The position numbers and the translations under genes were made by a program. Shown here in pieces: positions 5,630 through 11,354 of a stretch of DNA of 11,354 bases. The DNA is from Bacteroidales bacterium (GTDB lineage: Bacteria > Bacteroidota > Bacteroidia > Bacteroidales > VadinHA17). Below the pieces are notes generated by a model that did not search any database, was not told the DNA's origin, and saw only the letters and a program-made list of their open reading frames with translations. The DNA lies in NCBI GenBank assembly GCA_003518245.1, contig DOZA01000258.1:1-11354 (forward strand), given 5' to 3'. The number at the start of each line of letters is the position of its first letter. The stretch's first letter is position 1.

Positions 5630-6934
5630 ATGAAAAGATTTATCGATATTACAATGATCGCTTTGATCCTGTTCACTATTGTGTCACTCATAACAGCCAG
5701 TGCCGCTATTAATACTTTACCTGATGAGCAGGATCCGCAATCTTTTATTACTGTCAGGGGTAAAATAGTGGATGAGGAAACAGGTGACCCCCTGATATTT
5801 GCATCCATAGCCCTTAAAGGAACAAATGTTGCGACCGTGTCAAACCTCGACGGGGAGTTTATCCTGAAAATTGATGAGCAGGTCAGTGATCCCTATATAG
5901 AAGTTATGTATATAGGATATAAAAATAAGGAGATACCCCTTTCAAACCTTTCAAAAGGCGATAAAGAAAATCGCATCGAGATGACACAGGCAGCAATACC
6001 CATCCAGGAAGTTATAATAAAACCTGTAACCCCTGAAGAGATACTTGAGCTGGTAATTAGCAATCTGAAGGATAATTATGCTGAAGTACCTAATCTCATG
6101 ACCGGTTTCTACCGTGAAACTATCAGGAAAAACAGGAACTATGTGTCTATTGCAGAGGCTGTTGTGGAAGTCTTTAAAGCTCCTTACAATAGTGATTTCC
6201 GCTTCGATGCATCCAAGATATATAAAGGGAGAAAAAATGTTGATATCGCAAAGATAGATACCGTACTTTTTCGCCTCCAGGGTGGACCTGTCACAACATT
6301 GCAGCTTGATATTGTAAAAAATAATTATGCAATATTAACCTATAATATTATGAAATCATATGAATATACTCTTGAAAATATCATAGTAATTGATGAAAAG
6401 CCGCATTATGTAATTGAATTTCATCAGCGCCCTAATGTTGAAATGCCCTTATTCCTCGGGAAACTATATGTCGAAATGGATAGGTACGCTCTGACTGAAG
6501 CAGAATTCAGTATAAATCTCGAAGACGAGGACCTGGCTTCTTCAATTTTTGTAAGGAAAAAACCCCTGGGTATGAAGGTAACACCGGAAATGGCCAGCTA
6601 TAGAGTTAAATTCCGTGAACAAAATGGTAAATACTATTTTGCATACGCACGTGCCGAGGTAGAATTTAAATGTAACTGGAAAAGAAAACTCTTTAATAAG
6701 ACATATACCACAATGTCTGAAATAGCCATTACTGACAGAACCGAAGAAGAAGTTGTAAAGTTTGCATCAAAGGAAAAAATAAGAAAAGGTGATATCTTTA
6801 CTGAACAACTAAGTGCTTTTGCCGATCCTGATTTCTGGGGCGAGTACAATGTTATTGAACCCGACCAGAGTATAGAATCAGCAATAAGGAAGCTAAACCG
6901 TAAACTCAGGTGGAGCGACTTGTTTGATAAATAG
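5630..6934 (+). CDS. Secreted CarboxypepD_reg-like domain protein of unknown function
   Basis: The product (434 residues from the ATG at 5630) starts MKRFIDITMIALILF, a clear signal peptide of about 27 residues, so it is exported. An in-frame ATG at 5606 would add 8 residues before this signal and is less likely. Residues about 38-132 form a CarboxypepD_reg-like beta-sandwich (TVRGKIVDEETGDPLIFASI, then SNLDGEFILKI and YIGYKNKEIPL, ending IQEVIIKP), as found at the N-terminus of SusC-type receptors. The remaining 300 residues have no function I recognise. Landmarks are FYRET (160-164), AEAVVEVFKAPY, IYKGRK, HYVIEFHQR and DPDFWGEY (399-406). These recur in order in the 523-residue protein at 8440-10011, so the two are paralogs; this one lacks the STN domain. 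It precedes the sigma-factor gene by 10 nt and is probably the first gene of a four-gene operon. No standard -7 box precedes it, which would allow ECF-sigma control. Confidence 0.85.
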   Translation: MKRFIDITMIALILFTIVSLITASAAINTLPDEQDPQSFITVRGKIVDEETGDPLIFASIALKGTNVATVSNLDGEFILKIDEQVSDPYIEVMYIGYKNKEIPLSNLSKGDKENRIEMTQAAIPIQEVIIKPVTPEEILELVISNLKDNYAEVPNLMTGFYRETIRKNRNYVSIAEAVVEVFKAPYNSDFRFDASKIYKGRKNVDIAKIDTVLFRLQGGPVTTLQLDIVKNNYAILTYNIMKSYEYTLENIIVIDEKPHYVIEFHQRPNVEMPLFLGKLYVEMDRYALTEAEFSINLEDEDLASSIFVRKKPLGMKVTPEMASYRVKFREQNGKYYFAYARAEVEFKCNWKRKLFNKTYTTMSEIAITDRTEEEVVKFASKEKIRKGDIFTEQLSAFADPDFWGEYNVIEPDQSIESAIRKLNRKLRWSDLFDK

Positions 6935-6944
6935 TAAACGGTAT

Positions 6945-7478
6945 ATGGTAACCGATAGAGATATTATAAGGAGGATACGAAACGGGGATATCAATCAATT
7001 TGAAAACCTGTTTCATTCCTCCTATAATGCTCTGGTTAATTACGCAAGGACAATATTGAAAGATACTGATACATCTGAAGAAATAGTACAGGAATTATTT
7101 TATGTATTATGGCGGGACAGGAAGAAAATCATGATTAATAGCTCACTTAATGGCTATCTCTTCCGATCAGTATATAACAGGTGCATGCATTTTATTGACC
7201 ATAAAAAGATAGTACTCAAACACGAAAATGAAATCAAGGGAAGTGAGCAAAAATCTTACCTTGACCCTGTTGATGAGATAAATTATACAGATCTGCACGA
7301 AAAGGTTGCCAGGATCATTGAAAAATTACCTGAACGATGTGCAAGAATATTTTGCATGAGCCGCTTTGAAGGATTGAAATATACAGAAATAGCAGAACAA
7401 CTTTCAATATCTGTAAAAACTGTAGAGGCCAATATGGGCAAAGCATTAAAAGAATTCAGGAAAGAATTATCAGTTTAA
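6945..7478 (+). CDS. ECF RNA polymerase sigma factor, FecI/Bacteroidota type
   Basis: This 177-residue protein has only sigma regions 2 and 4, as in ECF sigma factors. Region 2 covers about residues 10-75 (FENLFHSSYNALVNYA, then TSEEIVQELFYVLWRDR, with EEIVQELF at 45-52, the core-polymerase and -10 binding helix). Region 4 covers about 120-175: LPERCARIF (128-136) leads into the helix-turn-helix YTEIAEQLSISVKTVEANMG (146-165). The pattern matches the Bacteroidota sigma-70 family found beside FecR anti-sigma factors and SusC/D loci. I chose the ATG at 6945; an in-frame TTG at 6924 would overlap the previous gene by 11 nt and add seven residues before MVTDRDIIRRI. The FecR-like gene starts 1 nt after the stop, so the two are translationally linked. 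It presumably directs RNA polymerase to this operon or to unlinked targets. Confidence 0.95.
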   Translation: MVTDRDIIRRIRNGDINQFENLFHSSYNALVNYARTILKDTDTSEEIVQELFYVLWRDRKKIMINSSLNGYLFRSVYNRCMHFIDHKKIVLKHENEIKGSEQKSYLDPVDEINYTDLHEKVARIIEKLPERCARIFCMSRFEGLKYTEIAEQLSISVKTVEANMGKALKEFRKELSV

Positions 7479-7479
7479 A

Positions 7480-8424
7480 ATGAAAACACGAAAAATAAAT
7501 AACGAAAACATGGAAGATAAGGAAAGGATAATGTCTGATGATTTCCTTTCCGGACAAAACCAGTCTGTTCAAAAATACTGGAAGGAAATGGATGAAATAG
7601 GAAGAAGCAAAAAGGTTGATGTCGATAGAGCATGGAATAAACTCTATAACAGGCTCGAAGAAGATGAACTGATAAAGAAGAACAGTATCTTCCATAATAC
7701 TGTTTTCAGAATTGCTGCCTCTGTAATATTGATAATCGGCCTTACATTTACCGGGCTATATCTTGGAACCGATGGCTTTATAAAAAGAAGTAAAAATATT
7801 GTCACCGCAGGTATAGAACAGAATAATATCAGGGTAACACTTCCTGATGGAAGCATTGTATTTCTTAACAGGAATTCAAGCATCGAATATCCCAAAAAAT
7901 TTGACGGGCGGTCAAGAACAGTGCATCTAAGCGGTGAGGCATACTTTGATATTGAAAATGATGCAAACAGGCCGTTTACCGTTAATGCCGGCACGGCTAA
8001 CATTACTGCTCTCGGAACATCATTCAATGTAAATACAGCAAATGACAGGGTCGAAGTATTTGTCACTTCCGGCACGGTTATGCTCAAGAGCAATGAAGGA
8101 AACCAGTCTGTAACACTGGAAAAGGGAGACCTGGGTTCTATACTGAATGAGTCTGCTTCAAAAACAGTTAATAACGATCCTAACTACCTTTCATGGAAAA
8201 CAGATATATTAAGATTTGAAGGCGATAGTCTTGACAAAGTATTTTCCGATCTTAAGAGGGTTCATAATATCAATATTGAAATTGAAAATGATGAAATAAA
8301 TAAACTGAGATTTACCTCTGTTTTTAATAATCAATCGTCTGATACAATTATACGCATTATTTGTACTACATTTAACCTTGAATATAACAAGGAAGGAAAT
8401 TTATATTTCCTCTATATGAAATAA
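7480..8424 (+). CDS. FecR-family anti-sigma factor with C-terminal DUF4974
   Basis: The product (314 residues) is an inner-membrane anti-sigma factor. A cytoplasmic N-terminal part (about 1-75, highly charged) would bind the sigma factor. One membrane helix lies at about 77-96 (RIAASVILIIGLTFTGLYLG). The periplasmic FecR domain (about 107-205) shows VTLPDGSIVFLNRNSSIEYP, LSGEAYFDI, RPFTVNAG and ALGTSFNV, all typical. The C-terminal DUF4974 domain (about 244-312) begins LRFEGDSLDKVFSDL and is the part thought to meet the STN signalling domain of outer-membrane receptors. No cysteine-rich or zinc-binding anti-sigma feature is seen. The gene follows the sigma gene by 1 nt and precedes the STN-domain protein by 15 nt, which fits a surface-signalling cascade. 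A later in-frame ATG at 7510 is possible as a start but would shorten the charged N-terminus. Confidence 0.94.
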   Translation: MKTRKINNENMEDKERIMSDDFLSGQNQSVQKYWKEMDEIGRSKKVDVDRAWNKLYNRLEEDELIKKNSIFHNTVFRIAASVILIIGLTFTGLYLGTDGFIKRSKNIVTAGIEQNNIRVTLPDGSIVFLNRNSSIEYPKKFDGRSRTVHLSGEAYFDIENDANRPFTVNAGTANITALGTSFNVNTANDRVEVFVTSGTVMLKSNEGNQSVTLEKGDLGSILNESASKTVNNDPNYLSWKTDILRFEGDSLDKVFSDLKRVHNINIEIENDEINKLRFTSVFNNQSSDTIIRIICTTFNLEYNKEGNLYFLYMK

Positions 8425-8439
8425 AGGTTAAAGCATTCA

Positions 8440-10011
8440 ATGAATGTATTAACTTATGATAAATACACAACCTTGGCCAGACGGCTTGTTATAATTATTC
8501 TTATTATAACAGGTCCCTCAATTATCCGGGCCCAGGAAAATGTGCTGTATACAAACATTTCACTTAAGTTCACTAATACCAGTATATCAAATATCCTTAA
8601 ATCGATAACCAGGGAAACTGGTTATTATTTCACTTATGACACCGATCTTATTGAGCCTGAAAGGCTCACTACCATATGGATAGAAAACCAACCGGTAAAG
8701 GATATCCTTGACACCATTTTTCATGATATGCTGCTTAAATATTCAATAATTGATAATCATATAATAATATACCAGTCACTAACTGAATTCACTCCTTTAA
8801 TAAGGGAGGAAGGCAGGGAACCTGTTTATTATCTCTCAGGTATTATAACGGATGCTGCAAATGGCCAGCCCCTTCCTTATGCCACTATAGGGATTAAATC
8901 AAAGGGGAAAGGCACCATATCTAATTATGAAGGGGAGTTTAATCTTAACCTGACAAAAGATTTTATTGATGATACTCTGATTGTATCTTATCTTGGTTTT
9001 TATAATCGTAACATCCTGGTTAAGCATGCGATAAACAGCTATTTTAATATCTCCCTTACCAGGATGTATGTCCCTATCCCGGAAGTAATCATAAGAAACA
9101 GGGAGGCCAGGGAGCTGATCAGGAATGCAAAAGAAAAGATACCCGAGAACTATGGAAGGGCAGCTGCACAGATGACTGCTTTTTACCGTGAGTCAGTATC
9201 GAAAAGAAGTAAATTACTTCAGTATTCAGAAGCGGTGCTGGAATTATATAAAAGTCCTTATTCTGCAACCATATACAAAGACCAGGCTAGAATATATAAG
9301 AGCCGAAAAATAAATAACCTTGACCAGTCAGATACTCTTACTTTTAAACTGAGATCGGGGCTGGATGGGTGTCTTTTTCTCGATGGTGTGAAAAACACCT
9401 TTGATTTTTTAAAGGCAGAAAGTTTCGAAGATTATAATTACAGGATGACCGATATAATCAATATTGGTGATGAAGCTGCTTTTGTTATTGAGTTCGAGCA
9501 GAAAGAAGCGCTGAAGGATATAGCCCTGCCTGAAGGTTCAATATATATTAACACGAGCAATTATGGTATTCACGGAGTAGAATTTGAGATAAACAAAGAT
9601 TATATTGATAAACTCGACCGGTCATTTATTCAGCAGCGAGCAAAAGGCTACAGTGTAAAAGTGCGGTCTGCAAAATATCGTATTAACTACCGATATATTA
9701 ATAACCGCTACTACCTCAGTCATGTAAGGGGAGATCTTGAGTTTTATGCCAGGAAGAAGAACAGGTTGTTTGGAAGCACCTATAATATTTTCTTTGAAAT
9801 GGTTATTACCGGTATTGATACTGTTAATGTGAGGCGTTTTGCCAGGGAAGAGCGTGCCCCTCTACATTCAATCTTTTCAGAAACGATAAAAAGCTATGAT
9901 AGTGAATTCTGGGGAACTGATAATTTTGTCAGGCCCGAGGAAAGTATTAAGGAAGCATTATACCGTATAGATGCCCGCCTGGGTGAATACAGATCTAATA
10001 ACTTTCAATGA
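8440..10011 (+). CDS. Secreted STN + CarboxypepD_reg-like protein without a TonB receptor barrel
   Basis: This 523-residue protein has an N-terminal hydrophobic segment (LVIIILIITGPSIIRAQ, about residues 16-32) that looks like a signal peptide cleaved near AQ-EN. Residues about 40-112 are an STN (secretin/TonB N-terminus short) domain: ISLKFTNTSISNILKSI, TGYYFTYD, and a last strand DNHIIIYQ. Residues about 130-219 are a CarboxypepD_reg-like domain (LSGIITDAANGQPLPYATI, NYEGEFNLNL, PIPEVIIRN). The rest (220-523) matches the 5630-6934 protein throughout: FYRES (248-252), AVLELYKSPY, IYKSRK, FVIEFEQK, then SEFWGTDN (488-495). In SusC-type receptors the order STN-CarboxypepD_reg is followed by a plug and a 22-strand barrel; here there is no plug and too little length for that barrel. 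I infer that it may be the partner whose STN domain contacts the FecR-like protein. Its 3' end overlaps the convergent ompA-like gene by 17 bp. Confidence 0.85.
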   Translation: MNVLTYDKYTTLARRLVIIILIITGPSIIRAQENVLYTNISLKFTNTSISNILKSITRETGYYFTYDTDLIEPERLTTIWIENQPVKDILDTIFHDMLLKYSIIDNHIIIYQSLTEFTPLIREEGREPVYYLSGIITDAANGQPLPYATIGIKSKGKGTISNYEGEFNLNLTKDFIDDTLIVSYLGFYNRNILVKHAINSYFNISLTRMYVPIPEVIIRNREARELIRNAKEKIPENYGRAAAQMTAFYRESVSKRSKLLQYSEAVLELYKSPYSATIYKDQARIYKSRKINNLDQSDTLTFKLRSGLDGCLFLDGVKNTFDFLKAESFEDYNYRMTDIINIGDEAAFVIEFEQKEALKDIALPEGSIYINTSNYGIHGVEFEINKDYIDKLDRSFIQQRAKGYSVKVRSAKYRINYRYINNRYYLSHVRGDLEFYARKKNRLFGSTYNIFFEMVITGIDTVNVRRFAREERAPLHSIFSETIKSYDSEFWGTDNFVRPEESIKEALYRIDARLGEYRSNNFQ

Positions 10012-10999
10012 TCCTGTAAAGTTCACTAAGGTCAGGTGTAAGTATTATTTCAGTCCGCCTGTTCTTTCTCCTTGCTTCAGCCGTCTTATTATTATCAACA
10101 GGTAAATACTCACCCCGGCCCGATGCTGTCAGTCTTTCATGGTTAATTCCCGTACCATCAAGCAATACTCTCACAACGGTAGTTGCTCTTTTGACACTTA
10201 AGTCCCAATTATCCTGTATAGGTCCTCCTGAAGATATATAGGGTACGTCATCAGTATGACCTTCGATGGTAATCTGTATATCAGGATTATTCTTTAATAC
10301 TGCAGCAAGCTTTTTCAGTGCATTGCGACCATTAGCATCAATATTATAGCTTCCTGTTCTGAATAATAATTTTTCCTCCAGTGATACATAGACCATCCCA
10401 TTTCTCATTGATACAGTCAGTCCATCACCTTCAAACCCATAAAGAGCATCCGACACTTTTCTCTTTAGCTCTTTAACCACCCTGGTTTGTTTTTCCAGTA
10501 TCTGCTCCAGTTCTGTAAGCCTTGCATTTCTCTGTTCCAGCTCATATGATAACTCATCCAGGGCAGCTCTTTTGGCTTCCATATTCATTTCCAGCTGCTT
10601 CATCAGATTCTCCTTGCTTTGAAGATTTTCCTGCGCTTCCTGGAGTTCCCTCAATAAACGCTTGGTCTCGGCAACATTACCTCTTATAAGATCTTCCTGG
10701 GCTTTCTGCAACTCTGTATACCTGTTGTTAAGATCACTGTATTTAACTCTGACCTGGTCTACCTCTCCCTGGAGATTTTCTTTTTCACCTTCCATACCTG
10801 CCAGCTCTTCTTCAAGTTCCTGTAATCTTGCAGCCATCTCCCTGTTCCTCATCGAAAGATCCAGATTATCTGTTTTATAATTATCCCTCTCATTCATATA
10901 CTGAACACTCTTATCATGTAGGTTATTGTACCTTCCTCCCGGGACACATGACATAAAACTAAAAATAGCTATAAGACAAATTATTAGAGGTGTTTTCAT
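9995..10999 (-). CDS. OmpA-family lipoprotein with long coiled coil
   Basis: From the ATG at 10999 the product has 334 residues. MKTPLIICLIAIFSFMSC is a lipoprotein signal with the lipid-acceptor Cys at 18. An in-frame ATG at 11008 would add only MYN. The residues after Cys (VPGGR) show no acidic surface-export signal, so attachment on the periplasmic side is more likely. Residues about 30-185 are heptad-rich coiled coil full of Glu, Leu, Arg and Gln (LQELEEELAGMEGEKENLQ and similar). The end (about 200-325) is an OmpA-like peptidoglycan-binding domain: LLFRTGSYNID, ITIEGHTDDVPY, NWDLSVKRATTVVRVLL, LTASGRGEYLPV, EARRKNRRTEI. This points to a tether between a membrane and the cell wall, with the coiled coil as spacer. 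It is convergent with the STN protein gene and divergent from dxs. Confidence 0.93.
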   Translation of the reverse strand: MKTPLIICLIAIFSFMSCVPGGRYNNLHDKSVQYMNERDNYKTDNLDLSMRNREMAARLQELEEELAGMEGEKENLQGEVDQVRVKYSDLNNRYTELQKAQEDLIRGNVAETKRLLRELQEAQENLQSKENLMKQLEMNMEAKRAALDELSYELEQRNARLTELEQILEKQTRVVKELKRKVSDALYGFEGDGLTVSMRNGMVYVSLEEKLLFRTGSYNIDANGRNALKKLAAVLKNNPDIQITIEGHTDDVPYISSGGPIQDNWDLSVKRATTVVRVLLDGTGINHERLTASGRGEYLPVDNNKTAEARRKNRRTEIILTPDLSELYRIIESY

Positions 11000-11067
11000 A
11001 TTATACATGACCGGTATTTAAAAATTACGTTAATTAAATGCATAATGATATGACATAATATTAATGA

Positions 11068-11101
11068 CAAAAATAACAAATTCCATGTTCCTACGAACAA
11101 A
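11068..11101 (-). promoter_or_regulatory. Minus-strand promoter candidate for the OmpA-like gene
   Basis: On the minus strand, TATTTTTG (plus 11068-11075) matches the TAnnTTTG -7 element. TTTG (plus CAAA at 11098-11101) sits 22 nt further upstream as a possible -33 element, at the long end of the accepted spacing. The predicted leader is about 60 nt. Confidence 0.5.
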
Positions 11102-11121
11102 CCTAATAGTAATAATATTTA

Positions 11122-11129
11122 TATCTTTG
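11122..11129 (+). promoter_or_regulatory. Bacteroidota-type -7 box (TATCTTTG) for dxs
   Basis: TATCTTTG is a full TAnnTTTG match 30 nt before the dxs ATG, giving a short leader of about 24 nt. The -33 region has no clear TTTG. Its upstream half overlaps the region of the divergent promoter at 11068-11101, so the two may compete for polymerase. Confidence 0.6.
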
Positions 11130-11159
11130 TATCACACCGGTTAACTTTAGACCCAAGGT

Positions 11160-11354
11160 ATGTACGATCTGCTTAACACAATTTCTTCACCTGATGATCT
11201 GAAAAAGCTTAAACCTGAAGACTTAATTGTTTTAAGCAATGAATTAAGGCAGTTCATTATTGATGTGGTTAGTTGTAACCCCGGGCATCTTGGTGCCAGC
11301 CTGGGTGTTGTTGAGCTGACTATTGCCCTTCATTATGTTTATAATACACCCTAT
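11160..11354 (+). CDS. dxs: 1-deoxy-D-xylulose-5-phosphate synthase, N-terminal fragment cut by window edge
   Basis: The ATG at 11160 opens a frame of 65 codons that runs off the right edge. It reads [17 protein letters not shown], then [10 protein letters not shown] and [20 protein letters not shown]. The segment [13 protein letters not shown] is the hallmark N-terminal motif of DXS, where the His contacts the thiamine diphosphate/substrate site; the start with SP-DL-KKL is also typical. DXS condenses pyruvate with glyceraldehyde-3-phosphate in the first step of the MEP isoprenoid pathway. Other transketolase-like proteins share part of this motif, but the spacing and N-terminus fit DXS. The thiamine-diphosphate and transketolase C domains lie outside the window. 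Confidence 0.95.
   Translation, partial: MYDLLNTISSPDDLKKLKPEDLIVLSNELRQFIIDVVSCNPGHLGASLGVVELTIALHYVYNTPY

Noticed and set aside
6924..6944. Upstream TTG start for the ECF sigma factor
   Set aside because: It would overlap the previous gene and add residues not needed for region 2; the ATG at 6945 is simpler, though the TTG cannot be excluded.
7644..8093. Antisense open frame across the FecR gene (149 codons)
   Set aside because: It lies wholly within a well-supported gene, and its translation shows no recognisable domain.
10662..10880. Plus-strand open frame inside the OmpA-like gene
   Set aside because: It is the shadow of the coiled-coil repeat on the opposite strand; Ser/Leu-rich with no domain.
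1..11354. CRISPR arrays, tRNA or rRNA genes, and SusC/SusD genes
   Set aside because: I looked for regularly spaced direct repeats, tRNA-like T-loop sequences and large barrel genes and found none in the window.

Overview
The window is a chromosomal segment from a member of the Bacteroidota, most likely Bacteroidales or Marinilabiliales. Several things point there: AT-rich DNA; -7 promoter boxes of the TAnnTTTG type, specific to this phylum, upstream of five transcription units; the gene order rplM-rpsI-rpsB-tsf; a DUF2723 protein; and an ECF sigma factor/FecR anti-sigma pair beside STN and CarboxypepD_reg-like domains. The species cannot be named from the sequence alone.

Left part (1-951): the N-terminal end of a DUF2723 (GT117-like) membrane protein runs off the left edge on the minus strand. 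It is followed by a complete minus-strand 3-methyladenine DNA glycosylase (AAG/Mpg family). A divergent intergenic region holds back-to-back -7 boxes and an 8-bp perfect dyad.

Translation block (952-5401): rplM (L13), rpsI (S9), rpsB (S2 with a long charged C-terminal tail) and tsf (EF-Ts) form one plus-strand cluster that ends in a strong intrinsic terminator. The rpsI-rpsB gap contains nested hairpins that compete for the same bases and could be an autoregulatory leader. Between tsf and pyrH lies a roughly 150-bp, inverted-repeat-bounded, MITE-like insertion. pyrH (UMP kinase) and frr (ribosome recycling factor) follow, each with its own promoter candidate.

Signalling block (5630-10011): four tightly spaced plus-strand genes look like one operon. 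They encode a secreted CarboxypepD_reg-like protein, a FecI-type ECF sigma factor, a FecR-type anti-sigma factor with DUF4974, and a secreted STN + CarboxypepD_reg-like protein. The first and last proteins are paralogs sharing a long C-terminal region of unknown function. In most systems of this class the STN domain sits on a SusC/TonB-dependent outer-membrane receptor. Here the STN protein is too short to carry a barrel and no SusC/SusD pair is present, so the operon may be a variant cell-surface signalling system. This is the most interesting part of the window.

Right part (9995-11354): a convergent minus-strand gene encodes an OmpA-family lipoprotein with a long coiled coil, and overlaps the end of the signalling operon by 17 bp. 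The divergent start of dxs (1-deoxy-D-xylulose-5-phosphate synthase) runs off the right edge.
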